Shown here: piece by piece, positions 7,826 to 17,142 of the stretch
Position numbering within the stretch: the first letter of the stretch is position 1
Layout: every line of letters begins with the position of its first letter
Assembly: GCA_002293145.1 (NCBI GenBank)
Contig: DBCO01000027.1
Span: 124,001 to 188,000, forward strand
From: Akkermansiaceae bacterium UBA956
GTDB lineage: Bacteria; Verrucomicrobiota; Verrucomicrobiia; Verrucomicrobiales; Akkermansiaceae
Length of the DNA stretch: 64,000 nt
Direction of reading: 5' to 3'
The notes under the pieces: model-generated
What the model was told of the DNA's origin: nothing
Seen by the model: the letters and a program-made list of their open reading frames with translations, nothing else
Databases searched by the model: none
Program-made: the position numbers and the translations under genes

Positions 7826-9085
7826 TTACTGCTTTGCGTGCTTGATGACAAAATCGATCAATTCTTGACACTCAAAAAATGCCGGAGAAATTTCATGTCC
7901 ACCGCCGGGGATGATTTTCACATCACATGTCCCGCCTGCCGCTTTGTAATTGCCTTGAAGTAACTTGGTGTTATCGATAAATGGCACCGGATCATCTTTA
8001 TCGCCATGTACGGAAAACATCGCAACTTTGTGTTTTGCTAGACCTGCGAGATTGTCAATCGGGTTGAATTCTTTGAGCTCAGCAAGAAGATCTTCCTCAG
8101 ACATGCCGAAATCTGCTAGGGTTTCTTTTTTCGAATACTTCAATGACCAACTGGCAAGATTGCACACTGGGTAAATTCCAGCCCAGGCGCGCACTTTTTC
8201 GGGATGCCGAAACGCCCATGATAGGGTCATCATCCCGCCTCGACTCTGACCTAACAGAATTGGTTGCTTCGAGTAACCGCGCTTGATCATCGCATCGTAG
8301 AATTTTGTGAACTTTTCTGTGCTACCTGGAGCGCCTCGGACTTCACCGATATCATAGCCCGCAATCGTGATACCCTCTTTCATGAAAGCATCGAAATATT
8401 TTTTATGCTTCACGATGATCACATCACCATTGATAACTGGTGCATACCAAATCCATGGCTTGCCTTGTGCCGGGCGAGGAGCCTCATACACATAGGCTTT
8501 CTGTCCATCGACATCAAAAATATCTGCTTTCTTGGGAACACTGGGCATGTGTTTCCATGTGGCGGCATTGTCGATTTGCTCGGCGGCATCGAGTTTCTTT
8601 TGCAACTCGGCATATGGTACATCTTGCACGCTCGTTTTACCATCGATGAAAAATCTCGCTTGGCCTAACAACAATTGCACAGTCTCTCCTTCTGCTGCTT
8701 CCACTTGATGAGCATGATCCGCCGCTTGGCCATTGACCAACCATTGGGCATCATCGGAAAACACGCTTGTCGCCATTCTTTGGGGCTGCTCAAAGCCACG
8801 CTCGCGCTGCGCAAATATCACCAATCCCAAAACTAGTGCCGCCGCCACGCTCAACCAACCAATCAATCGTCTACTTGTAGATTTCTGCGATGAAACATAC
8901 TGATCACCAATCATGACTCGGCCCTCAAACTCTTCATACAACACATGCTGCATCAATGCATATTCGCGATACAATTGCGCAAATTCTTGATCCTCACGCA
9001 GCCGCTGCTGAAATGAGACAAATTGCTGCTCATCGCACTCTCCATCGAGCACTTTCTGAATCCACTGGTGATCGCTCATTTTCAT
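7826..9085 (-). CDS. Anti-sigma-like membrane protein fused to an alpha/beta hydrolase
   Basis: 419 residues from the ATG that overlaps the sigma gene stop (ATGA). Residues 1-73 (MKMSDHQWIQKVLDGECDE and on) look like the helical N-terminus of FecR-type anti-sigma factors; a membrane helix spans about 74-91. Outside the membrane, after about 100 residues of linker, is an alpha/beta hydrolase domain with nucleophile elbow GQSRGG (279-284, Ser281), acidic residues in HGDKDDP (360-366) and the catalytic His in GGGHE (H397), the order used by dienelactone-hydrolase and esterase families. The FecR sugar- or signal-binding domain is thus replaced by an enzyme-like domain. Translational coupling with the sigma gene supports a shared role in envelope sensing. 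Substrate unknown. Confidence 0.75.
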   Translation of the reverse strand: MKMSDHQWIQKVLDGECDEQQFVSFQQRLREDQEFAQLYREYALMQHVLYEEFEGRVMIGDQYVSSQKSTSRRLIGWLSVAAALVLGLVIFAQRERGFEQPQRMATSVFSDDAQWLVNGQAADHAHQVEAAEGETVQLLLGQARFFIDGKTSVQDVPYAELQKKLDAAEQIDNAATWKHMPSVPKKADIFDVDGQKAYVYEAPRPAQGKPWIWYAPVINGDVIIVKHKKYFDAFMKEGITIAGYDIGEVRGAPGSTEKFTKFYDAMIKRGYSKQPILLGQSRGGMMTLSWAFRHPEKVRAWAGIYPVCNLASWSLKYSKKETLADFGMSEEDLLAELKEFNPIDNLAGLAKHKVAMFSVHGDKDDPVPFIDNTKLLQGNYKAAGGTCDVKIIPGGGHEISPAFFECQELIDFVIKHAKQ

Positions 9086-9453
9086 GAAATAGGTGCTGGT
9101 GTTTGTTTCATTTGTTGCTCGATGCAACGTCGCAAAACAGCTCTCAGATTGAATAACAAAGACTTCAGCGGGCCCTCGCTCGTGCGCACGATCACCGCGT
9201 AATCTCGCAACGAATCCTCACTCGCGTAGCGACACTGCAGCAATGCACGATCTTTTGGGCGCAGCTTCTGCAAACACCGGTGCGGGGCCTGATGCTGTTC
9301 CTCGAGCTCATCCGTATCCACCAGCAACACATTTCGCGCCGAGGAATTACCCGGCATCAACGAACGAATGTAAGCCAGCATTGCTGTCTGCTGGTTCGTC
9401 AGCTCACGCACAAATTCCTCTGTCCCTTGTTCCACTGGCTGCCGATCATCCAT
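9082..9453 (-). CDS. Shortened ECF sigma-70-like factor (Rhodopirellula/Verrucomicrobium type)
   Basis: 123 residues, against about 165-180 for this family. The start FVRELTNQQTAMLAYIRSLMPG (about 14-35) matches sigma region 2.1, and CLQKLRPKDRALLQCRYA to the end matches sigma-4 with its helix-turn-helix. About 45 residues that normally hold regions 2.2-2.4 (core binding and -10 melting) are missing, replaced by a short charged joint (NVLLVDTDELEEQHQ). The sigma-4 recognition helix is also poorly conserved (SEGPLKSLLFNLR). It overlaps the next gene by 4 bases as ATGA, so the pair is co-translated. It may be a decayed sigma factor, or a repurposed adaptor that still binds the anti-sigma-like partner. 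Confidence 0.65.
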   Translation of the reverse strand: MDDRQPVEQGTEEFVRELTNQQTAMLAYIRSLMPGNSSARNVLLVDTDELEEQHQAPHRCLQKLRPKDRALLQCRYASEDSLRDYAVIVRTSEGPLKSLLFNLRAVLRRCIEQQMKQTPAPIS

Positions 9454-9593
9454 TACTGATTCCTACAACACATGTCCCATTCCGACAATCGTTTTATTAT
9501 CACGCGAAAATTTCCACAATCTGCCAAAAAAAGTCACATCTCACCACTCTATTCGTTGACTTCTCATCCTTTTCCAAGCATAACGTGCGTCCG

Positions 9594-10100
9594 ATGTCAT
9601 CCATTCTTCCACCACGTCCTCGCCACGTCGGCTCCAAAGTGCGGGTCTGTATCGTTGCCTCCAATTACAATAAGGAGTTCACTGACGCCCTTGTCGAAAA
9701 TGCCATCGACGAACTCGGGGAGCTCATGCCGCAATCGCGCGTGGACCTGATTCGCGTCCCAGGTGCTTTTGAAATTCCTGTCACCATTGCCCATTTACTC
9801 AGCCGCGAGTCACCCGTCTGCGTCATCGCCCTCGGACTCATCATCCGCGGCGCAACAGCCCATGCCGACCTCGTCGCCGAGTCCGTTACCTCCTCTCTTC
9901 AACAACTCGCCATCACACATCGCATCCCCATCATTCACGAAGTCCTACTCTGCGATGATGAAAAACAAGCCTATGCACGCTGCATGGGTGTCAACATCAA
10001 TCGCGGACGCGAGGCAGCCCGCGCCGCAACCTCAATGATTGATATTTTCCAAGAACTCGAGCGCTCGATCCCACGCACCAACAATCGTCCTAATGCCTAG
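9594..10100 (+). CDS. ribH: 6,7-dimethyl-8-ribityllumazine synthase
   Basis: 168 residues. It condenses 5-amino-6-ribitylaminouracil with 3,4-dihydroxybutanone 4-phosphate in riboflavin synthesis. The family blocks are clear: ASNYNKEFTDAL near the start, VPGAFEIP (55-62), and GATAHADLVAESV with the proton-transfer His at 90. The frame is open upstream to 9243, but family length and alignment place the start at the ATG at 9594. It ends 8 bases inside nusB (ATGCCTAG), so the two are probably co-translated; ribH-nusB is a common pairing. Confidence 0.92.
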   Translation: MSSILPPRPRHVGSKVRVCIVASNYNKEFTDALVENAIDELGELMPQSRVDLIRVPGAFEIPVTIAHLLSRESPVCVIALGLIIRGATAHADLVAESVTSSLQQLAITHRIPIIHEVLLCDDEKQAYARCMGVNINRGREAARAATSMIDIFQELERSIPRTNNRPNA

Positions 10101-10980
10101 TCGTCGCCAAATCCGCGAAGCAGCCGTCCAATTCCTCTACTGTTCCGACCTCGAAGGTGGCGCACCCGCAGCCGATTACCGCAATACTTTCTGGGAATTA
10201 CTCACCGAGTCTGATCGCCGTCGCCTGCTCCACAGCACCATGCGCGCCCTCGAACACATCTGCCAAGGTCGCCTCGATCGACTACTCGAACTATCCGATC
10301 GCAGCCCACAGGCACTCGCGCGCTTGAGCGCATCCACCGACTTTGCCATTCTGAAACACGAACTCCAACTCGTCCTGCGCTACGAGTCGGAATGGACCAT
10401 GCAATACAACATCTGCCGCAAAATTCCCGTGCACGATGCGGATCAAGAAACCGCAGTCACCCAGCTCGAAGTCGCATTGAAAAAACTCTACGCCATCGAG
10501 CATGACCTCAGCGCCGCCCGCAACCGCTTCATCAATGCCATTGATGATCAGCCGCAGCTGCGCAATTCACTCGAGCCTGTAACAGCCTCCATTCGCCGCC
10601 TACAGCGCATCTCAGACCGTGTGCGTATGCTCGAAAAACCCGAAAATTTTCCTGATCAGACCGATCTCAAGCATCTCCGCGAATCTCACGTAGACCTCAT
10701 CGAATTGCGCCGTGATGCGGACTCACTCGTCGATCTCGTTCTCAAGCACAAGGCCGAAGTGGATAAATCTCTTGCAGAAATCATCACCAACTTCGCCCCC
10801 GAGCGCATCGATCCCGTTGATCGCGCCATTTTGCGCCTCAGCGCCTGTGAATTGATGACCCGCCCTGAGCTCTCGCCCAATATCGTCATCAATGAGGCCA
10901 TCGACCTCGCGAAAAAATTCGGCTCCAACGATTCCGGGCGCTTCGTCAATGGCATCCTCGACCAACTCGCCAAATCCTGA
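10093..10980 (+). CDS. nusB: Transcription antitermination factor NusB, extended form
   Basis: 295 residues against about 140-170 for typical NusB. The N-terminus RRQIREAAVQFLYCSDLE and the C-terminus (FAPERIDPVDRAILRLSACEL, VINEAIDLAKKFGSNDSG, FVNGILDQLA) are classic NusB, which with NusE/S10 binds boxA RNA in rRNA antitermination. Between them lie about 130 extra, charged, helical residues (roughly 60-220). The chosen start overlaps the ribH stop; a start 54 bases upstream would lie inside ribH and adds unrelated residues. The whole gene has normal composition, so the insert is likely a lineage feature rather than a fusion error. Confidence 0.88.
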   Translation: MPSRRQIREAAVQFLYCSDLEGGAPAADYRNTFWELLTESDRRRLLHSTMRALEHICQGRLDRLLELSDRSPQALARLSASTDFAILKHELQLVLRYESEWTMQYNICRKIPVHDADQETAVTQLEVALKKLYAIEHDLSAARNRFINAIDDQPQLRNSLEPVTASIRRLQRISDRVRMLEKPENFPDQTDLKHLRESHVDLIELRRDADSLVDLVLKHKAEVDKSLAEIITNFAPERIDPVDRAILRLSACELMTRPELSPNIVINEAIDLAKKFGSNDSGRFVNGILDQLAKS

Positions 10981-11098
10981 CGCACAACCCGCAGCAGTAG
11001 AAAAAAAGCTTAATTTTCCACTCTTCGCAGGCTTGACCACTGGCTCTGTAGCGTTCATACTAAGTAAGTTATACTATCACGGTCATCATCCGCTCTAG
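10949..11098 (+). CDS. Possible 49-residue single-helix membrane protein
   Basis: Starts inside the last 32 bases of nusB in another frame and runs 49 codons. A polar Pro/Asn/Ala N-terminus (about 1-22) is followed by one hydrophobic segment FPLFAGLTTGSVAFILSKLYY (about 23-43, of which the core is GLTTGSVAFIL) and a short HGHH tail. This is the pattern of a small membrane protein rather than of a random shadow frame, and most of it lies outside nusB. I recognise no family and cannot confirm expression. Confidence 0.35.
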   Translation: MASSTNSPNPDAQPAAVEKKLNFPLFAGLTTGSVAFILSKLYYHGHHPL

Positions 11099-11272
11099 CC
11101 ATGCCAGCCTGCACGTCATCGAGACATCGCTGCAGCAACCTCAGTATCTCAAGCAGGCTCTCCAACCTGCCGATCTGAAATCTGATCAAAAAATCAGTGT
11201 CATCCGTTCTGAAAAAGTGCAAATATCACATGAATCGATCGATTTCACAAGTCGATTCCACCCATCAGAAAC

Positions 11273-14200
11273 CTACCGCAGCATGTCATCAATGGGCACC
11301 AAATTCCCATAGCGATGAGCTGTCGCGGAGAGACTCTGCTCACGCAGGAAAGACAGCATTTCCATGCGACCCAACGCGAGTACACGACGTGTGACGATGC
11401 GCAAGCGTTGTTCATGAGCGATCCGATGCATTTCTGCACCTGCACCCACAGCGCGTAAGACACCATGCGGTGCCAAATCACGCAACGCTAACAAAAACTC
11501 TTCATCGCTTTGCTTAATGGCACGAATTTTTTGCGAAGCAATGTTGGACAGTAGCGTCGGCGACGAGACGGTGATTTGTGTCACGCCAGCTCGCTCCGCT
11601 GCAGCCACTAGACGCAGCGTGTGCGCAAAAGGTTGCTCTGAGGACGCGCGTATAACCGCATGGGGCATGGCTCGATAACGAAAAAGATTTTTTTCACAAA
11701 TCAATGCCGTCGGATCATGAGCGATGCCAAATTCGTGAGCCCACCAATAGGCGTCACTCTCCATCGCCGCCATCAACCAAGCATCGTCCGCCGCATGATT
11801 CCGCGCAAAGCAACGAAGTCCTTCACCAATCTCCGCACGCTGCTGCGGTAGAGCAGTTTCGTGCCAATGAGAAAATTGCGCAACATAGTTTGGTCCACCT
11901 GCTTTCGCACCGGCACCAATGCACGAGGACTTCCAACCGCCGAATGGCTGGCGTTGCACAATCGCCCCCGTGATCGAGCGATTCAAATACACGTTACCAG
12001 CCTCCACCGTGCCTTGCCATGCTCGAATTTCTTTGGGGTTTAGCGAGTGAAGGCCAGCAGTCAGGCCAAATAATGTATCATTTTGCCAACGCATCGCCGT
12101 CTCGAAATCGGGCGCACGCATCAGACCTAAGACCGGACCAAAGCACTCGGTTTGATGATACCACGAGCCAGGACGTATGCCGAGCTTGATGCCCGGCGAC
12201 CACAAGCAAGGATTGCCATCAATCATTTGCGGCTCTAACAACCAAGACTCGCCCTCATCCAAGGTCGTCAAACTGCGTATCAATTCAGGACCAGGAGCAC
12301 GAACCACAGGCGTCACGATCGAGTCCAGCGCCCACGCAGAACCCACGGTCAGCGAAGCCGCAGCATCGCGCAGTTGACGCAGGAAGGCCGGATCATCGTA
12401 GCGCTCCGCCGTGATGATCGCCAGCGAGGCAGCACTGCACTTTTGCCCTGCGTGCCCGAACGCGCTGCGCACCAGATCTTTTACCGCCTGATCAGGATCA
12501 CAAGCATTGGTGATGATCAACGAGTTCTTTCCACTCGTTTCCGCAAACAAATTCATTGTCGGCTTCCATGAGTGAAATAATTTTGCTGTCGCGTAAGCCC
12601 CCGTGAGAATCACCGCATGCACGCGATCATCTGTCAGCAATGAGGTGCCAATCTCGTTATCAGGGCAGACCAAAAATTGCACCGCTGAGCGCGGAATTCC
12701 CGCATCCCACAACAACTGACACATGTGATACCCGGTCCATACCGCCTCAGGAGCGGGCTTGAAAATGACCGTATTTCCTGATGCCAATGCCGCAAGAACT
12801 CCACCTAACGGAATCGCAAAGGGAAAATTCCACGGCGGTGTGATCACCACGGTGCCTAAGGGCGTTGCCACAGTTCCATCATGAAACGACGGGTCTAAAT
12901 TACGATGCGCATAGTAGTTAGCAAAATCGATCGCCTCGCTAAATTCTGCATCACCTTCCGCTACCGCCTTGCCGGTATCACGCAGCATCACAGCAATGCT
13001 ATCACCGCGGTGCTTGGCAAGATGAGCCGCTACTTTTCGCAACGCAAGGGAACGTTGTTGCTGAGTCGTATTACGCCATCCGCTGGGATCCGCAGCCGCA
13101 CAGGCCAGTGCTTGTTGCGCCTGATCTGCCGATGCGAGGGAGTATCGATAGTTCACCACTCCGGGGCGAGATGGATCTTCCGCATCCACTTTTTCGCTAG
13201 ATTCAATCGCTTCTCCAGCGATTACTAGAGGAATGCTAGGAGCAGCACTGCTCGACTGCTCCAAGACTTTTCCCGTGGCCCAAACAACATTGGCAGGCAA
13301 CGCCCAATCTGTATCCGCTTCATTGTGAAAGCCCTCTTGCAAGCTGCGTTCTTGGGTTTCTTCTACCTTACGATCTTGCATACGCTGTGGCGCTGCGCCA
13401 ACACTTTGTTGCATCGCACAAGCTTCGATAAAACTTTGCTTTTGGCGCTCCCACTTGTCATCTCCCTGCTGCATGCCAAAAAGATCACGCAGGAAATTTT
13501 CGTCCGCGGTGTTTTCATCCAGTCGACGCACCAAGTAGGAAATCGCACTGGCGAAATCCTCTCGCCTCACCACGGGAGCATACAGCAACAAGCCTTTCGC
13601 ATGGCGTCGTGCTACCCGCGCCTGATGATTGGCCATCCCTTCTAACATTTCCAACTCCACCCGTGCTTCGACACCCTGATCTTCACGCAACAACAAGGTA
13701 TATGCGATATCAAAAAGATTATGTGATGCCACGCCGAGCCTCACTGCCGCCGCGTGTTTCGGCTCACACCCATAATGCAGCATGCGCTTGAAGTTCGCAT
13801 CTACTTCTTTCTTCGATCGATAAGGTGCCTGCTCCCAATCATGCAAGGTCGCCTCAACCTGCTCCATCGCTAGGTTCGCACCTTTGACAATCCTCACCTT
13901 GATGCCCGCACCTCCTCGGGCCACGCGCGCCAACACCCATGTCGTCAGCTCCTGTTGTGCGGAATAGGAATCAGGAAGATACGCCTGTAAGACAATGCCT
14001 GCTTCTAACGATAAAAATTCTCCTTCATCTAGCACCTCAGTGAAGGCCCGACAGGTCAAACGCAGATCGCGATACTCTTCCATGTCGAGATTCACAAACT
14101 TATACCCGTCCGTTTCCGGAATGCGATACGTCATCGCCTGTCGATACAATCGACGCAGCCGCTCTTTGATTTTGAGGATCGTTTGCTCCACACCAATTAA

Positions 14201-14776
14201 ATGAATCTGACTGAAAATGGCGGAAATTTTCACCGAGATGTATTCGCAGTGTTCATCGGCCAAGCGGTCCAGATTGGTCTCCAATCGATGGTCTGCTTCT
14301 TCTTCGCCCAAGATCGCCTCACCTAGTTGATTGAGGTTCATCTTCATGCCATCGCGTCGTCGTTTTTTCAAATGCTTGTGCAAGGCGCGATCTTCTCCCG
14401 GAAGAACCACCTTCGCGCTCTCACCGCGCATTTTGGCCTCGACCAACGGCATCACAATTTCCGGTGCCAACTGCGATGCCGCAGCGCCGATTCGCATCAT
14501 CGCCTGCTCCCAAATCGGCAAATAATCCGGCGTACCATGCTCCTCGACGATGTCACGCAAGCGCTGCGCCTTTTGATGATCTTGCGGGTAGCGAAACACC
14601 TGATCCGTGAGCATGAGCGTCGTCATTTTTCCTTCAGGATCATCCATCATCCGCGAAAGCTTCCACGCCTGCCAGCGCTCCGCCCAAGTCGCTTCTTTCG
14701 CCGCCTCTCTCAAAAGTTGTTCAGCGAGGATCACAGCACGCGCTACCAGCGGAAGATCGGATGTTGTATCGTTCAT
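11273..14776 (-). CDS. putA: Bifunctional proline dehydrogenase / delta-1-pyrroline-5-carboxylate dehydrogenase
   Basis: 1167 residues. It oxidises proline to glutamate in two steps, using FAD and then NAD+. The proline dehydrogenase barrel spans about 50-460 (YISVKISAIFSQIH at 179-192, VRIVKGANLAMEQ at 294-306, RRLDENTADENFLRDLF from 417). The aldehyde dehydrogenase domain spans about 515-1000, with PWNFPF (648-653), the general base E745 (FAETSGKN) and nucleophile C780 (GQKCSAAS). There is no N-terminal ribbon-helix-helix DNA-binding domain, so it should not be its own repressor. The last 150 or so residues resemble the C-terminal domain of long PutA proteins. A -10-like TACAAT lies 9 bases before the ATG. 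Confidence 0.93.
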   Translation of the reverse strand: MNDTTSDLPLVARAVILAEQLLREAAKEATWAERWQAWKLSRMMDDPEGKMTTLMLTDQVFRYPQDHQKAQRLRDIVEEHGTPDYLPIWEQAMMRIGAAASQLAPEIVMPLVEAKMRGESAKVVLPGEDRALHKHLKKRRRDGMKMNLNQLGEAILGEEEADHRLETNLDRLADEHCEYISVKISAIFSQIHLIGVEQTILKIKERLRRLYRQAMTYRIPETDGYKFVNLDMEEYRDLRLTCRAFTEVLDEGEFLSLEAGIVLQAYLPDSYSAQQELTTWVLARVARGGAGIKVRIVKGANLAMEQVEATLHDWEQAPYRSKKEVDANFKRMLHYGCEPKHAAAVRLGVASHNLFDIAYTLLLREDQGVEARVELEMLEGMANHQARVARRHAKGLLLYAPVVRREDFASAISYLVRRLDENTADENFLRDLFGMQQGDDKWERQKQSFIEACAMQQSVGAAPQRMQDRKVEETQERSLQEGFHNEADTDWALPANVVWATGKVLEQSSSAAPSIPLVIAGEAIESSEKVDAEDPSRPGVVNYRYSLASADQAQQALACAAADPSGWRNTTQQQRSLALRKVAAHLAKHRGDSIAVMLRDTGKAVAEGDAEFSEAIDFANYYAHRNLDPSFHDGTVATPLGTVVITPPWNFPFAIPLGGVLAALASGNTVIFKPAPEAVWTGYHMCQLLWDAGIPRSAVQFLVCPDNEIGTSLLTDDRVHAVILTGAYATAKLFHSWKPTMNLFAETSGKNSLIITNACDPDQAVKDLVRSAFGHAGQKCSAASLAIITAERYDDPAFLRQLRDAAASLTVGSAWALDSIVTPVVRAPGPELIRSLTTLDEGESWLLEPQMIDGNPCLWSPGIKLGIRPGSWYHQTECFGPVLGLMRAPDFETAMRWQNDTLFGLTAGLHSLNPKEIRAWQGTVEAGNVYLNRSITGAIVQRQPFGGWKSSCIGAGAKAGGPNYVAQFSHWHETALPQQRAEIGEGLRCFARNHAADDAWLMAAMESDAYWWAHEFGIAHDPTALICEKNLFRYRAMPHAVIRASSEQPFAHTLRLVAAAERAGVTQITVSSPTLLSNIASQKIRAIKQSDEEFLLALRDLAPHGVLRAVGAGAEMHRIAHEQRLRIVTRRVLALGRMEMLSFLREQSLSATAHRYGNLVPIDDMLR

Positions 14777-14785
14777 AGGTATAGT

Positions 14786-14791
14786 ATTGTA
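14786..14791 (-). promoter_or_regulatory. -10-like TACAAT upstream of putA
   Basis: On the minus strand TACAAT ends 9 bases before the putA ATG, followed by ACTATACCT. A start site at the usual distance would leave a 2-3 base leader. No clear -35 hexamer is present. Confidence 0.35.
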
Positions 14792-14981
14792 AAAAATGTA
14801 TCAGATCCAGAAACAAGACAGCAAAATCTGTGTCGCTTGCGAACAGGATTTACAAGAACAATTCAAAAAAACTTATCGGATGATGATATGGCTACAAACA
14901 TCACCATCTTGGCACTGTCTCAGCTCGGAAACTCGCCGATTCGCCCTTGCCCCGATGCCAGATCCTGCTAGCTTAGTGCTG

Positions 14982-16625
14982 ATGCAGCATGGCTTACGAA
15001 TCGGAATCGCGCAGATCAATGGCACCGTCGGAGATTTCCCCGGCAATGCAAAAAAAATCCTTCACGGCTATCGCGCGTGTATGGACCAAGGTGCCGATTT
15101 GGTGATCACCCCCGAAATGTCGCTCGTCGGCTACCCCCCACGCGATCTCGTTCACAAATCGCAATTCGTCCCCAAGTGCCTTCAAGCCCTCGATTATCTC
15201 AGCGAGGAAATCAAACACGTCCCGCTCCTCGTCGGCTACGTCGATCACAATACCCACACCGCCCCAGGCCGACCATTTCGCAACGCCGCCGCTTGGCTGG
15301 AGTCAGGGAAGATCATACACAAAATCTACAAAACCCTGCTCCCTACTTACGATGTGTTTGACGAGCTTCGCTACTTTGAAGCGAGCGAAAAATGCGACGT
15401 CATTCACTGGCAAGGGTATCGCCTCGGCATCACCATCTGTGAAGACATTTGGACCGATGACTACCTTCCCCGCCCGCTCTACGATCGCGATCCTATCGAG
15501 GAATTCAAGCAGCAAGGCATTGATCTTTTGCTCAATCTCAGTGCCTCGCCCTACCACATCGGCAAGACGCACACTCGCCGTGAACTCATGGCTCGCGTCT
15601 CCGCCGAGCTCCAAGCCCCCGTCGTTTATTGCAACTCCGTTGGAGGCAATGACGAATTGATTTTCGATGGCCACTCGCTCGTCGCCACGCCAGCTGATGG
15701 CTGCCTCATTCAGCTCCCCGGCTTCACCGAGGAAATCACCACCGTCGATCTCAGCAACCTCAAGCCCCGCATCGATGAGCCATCCGCGCCAGAACAGATT
15801 TTCCACGCACTAGTCCTCGGCCTGCGCGACTACGCCACCAAGTGCGGATTCTCCAGCGTCTGCCTTGGCCTTTCTGGCGGAATCGATAGCGCACTCACCG
15901 CTGTCATCGCCGCCGAGGCCCTCGGTGCCGATCACGTTTTTGGGCTCACCATGCCCTCGCCTTATTCTTCGCGTGGCAGTGTGGACGATTCATTTTTCCT
16001 CCAGAAAAGCCTCGGTATTTCCTGCACCGAGGTCTCCATCGTCGATACCTTTGTCGCCGTCAAGCAAAGCATGGCCGCTGTTTTCTCCGGACAAAAAGAA
16101 GATCTCACCGAGGAAAACATGCAAGCCCGCATCCGCGGACTTTACCTCATGTCGCTATCGAACAAATTTGGCCACCTGCTTCTCACCACCGGCAACAAGA
16201 GCGAACTCGCCGTCGGCTACTGCACCATCTACGGCGACATGTGCGGCGGTCTCGCGGTAATTTCCGATCTACCAAAAACCACCGTCTATGACGTAGCTCG
16301 CTGGATCAATCGCGAACGCGAAATCATCCCCTGGAGCACCATCGACAAGCCACCCAGCGCCGAGTTACGCCCCGATCAAAAAGACCAAGATACCCTCCCC
16401 CCCTACGACATTCTCGATGCCGTTTTGCAAAAGCTCGTCGAGCAGCAACTCTCCACCGAGGAAGTCATCGCCGCAGGTTTCGACGAAACCATGGTCCGCT
16501 GGGTGCAGCGCCGCATTGATCTCAATGAATGGAAACGCCAACAAGCCGCTGTGGGGCTTCGCGTCACCAGCAAGGCCTTTGGCTCCGGTCGCCGCATGCC
16601 CATCGTCCAGCGCTTCCCCAGCTAA
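14982..16625 (+). CDS. nadE: Glutamine-dependent NAD+ synthase
   Basis: 547 residues from the ATG at 14982; an ATG at 14955 is the alternative, and the frame is open further upstream without homology. The N-terminal nitrilase-type glutaminase domain has its triad at E45 (TPEMSLVGYPPRDL), K117 (HKIYKTLLPTYDVFDE) and C153 (GITICEDIW). The C-terminal synthetase domain has the ATP-pyrophosphatase loop SGGIDSA (298-304) and TTGNKSELAVGYCTIYGDM. It amidates deamido-NAD+ with ATP, using ammonia from glutamine, in the last step of NAD synthesis. It is divergent from putA. Confidence 0.93.
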   Translation: MQHGLRIGIAQINGTVGDFPGNAKKILHGYRACMDQGADLVITPEMSLVGYPPRDLVHKSQFVPKCLQALDYLSEEIKHVPLLVGYVDHNTHTAPGRPFRNAAAWLESGKIIHKIYKTLLPTYDVFDELRYFEASEKCDVIHWQGYRLGITICEDIWTDDYLPRPLYDRDPIEEFKQQGIDLLLNLSASPYHIGKTHTRRELMARVSAELQAPVVYCNSVGGNDELIFDGHSLVATPADGCLIQLPGFTEEITTVDLSNLKPRIDEPSAPEQIFHALVLGLRDYATKCGFSSVCLGLSGGIDSALTAVIAAEALGADHVFGLTMPSPYSSRGSVDDSFFLQKSLGISCTEVSIVDTFVAVKQSMAAVFSGQKEDLTEENMQARIRGLYLMSLSNKFGHLLLTTGNKSELAVGYCTIYGDMCGGLAVISDLPKTTVYDVARWINREREIIPWSTIDKPPSAELRPDQKDQDTLPPYDILDAVLQKLVEQQLSTEEVIAAGFDETMVRWVQRRIDLNEWKRQQAAVGLRVTSKAFGSGRRMPIVQRFPS

Positions 16626-16633
16626 CGAGCAAA

Positions 16634-17008
16634 TCACTTGCCTCGATAAAAATAAATCGCCTTATCGCGCCCGTCGTTGTTGTGCATCACACCACGCCAC
16701 ACGACCTTACCTTGCTCCGTGCTCTTGGTGAGATAGCAAGTCGCCGAGTGCACGCCATTCGTATACTCATGCAAGACCAACTCACCTTCCTTCGGGTTGC
16801 TGCCGCGTAATACGTATACCCGTTCCGATCCACCAGGACAATGGTAGGTGCCATTGACTTTGCCATTGGCATTCCACGTCAAAGTAAATTCCGCATTCTG
16901 CTGCCCAATCTTGCCCACATAGCCATTCGTTTCATCAGCCAGAGCCGAAACACTAAAGCCCAAAAGCATCATCAAGCACGACAGTTGTTTCCAAAATTTT
17001 GTATTCAT
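16634..17008 (-). CDS. Small secreted protein of unknown function
   Basis: 124 residues from the ATG at 17008 (MNTKFWKQL). A signal peptide covers about 1-24 (MMLLGFSVSALADE). The mature part is rich in Gly, Asn, Thr and Tyr with alternating strands (GYVGKIGQQNAEFTLTW, GTYHCPGG, VLHEYTNG), suggesting a small beta-barrel or sandwich; two Cys could form a disulphide. I recognise no family. It is convergent with nadE, 8 bases from its stop. No SD site precedes it. Confidence 0.7.
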   Translation of the reverse strand: MNTKFWKQLSCLMMLLGFSVSALADETNGYVGKIGQQNAEFTLTWNANGKVNGTYHCPGGSERVYVLRGSNPKEGELVLHEYTNGVHSATCYLTKSTEQGKVVWRGVMHNNDGRDKAIYFYRGK

Positions 17009-17142
17009 ATAATTTCGATTTGATCTATCAATATCTAGCACCCCCCAAGCCCTAGGTCAATCAAAATTGAGGCTCAAAATGCTCATTTGCTTTTTTCTCA
17101 CTACTCATCCTCCTATGCAAAAATCTTCGACAGACAAGCTGC

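Noticed and set aside
9243..9593. Upstream extension of ribH by 117 codons
   Set aside because: It overlaps the sigma gene and does not resemble lumazine synthase; family length fits the start at 9594.
14327..14971. 214-codon plus-strand frame over the putA start
   Set aside because: It lies antisense to the proline dehydrogenase domain and lacks any recognisable motif.
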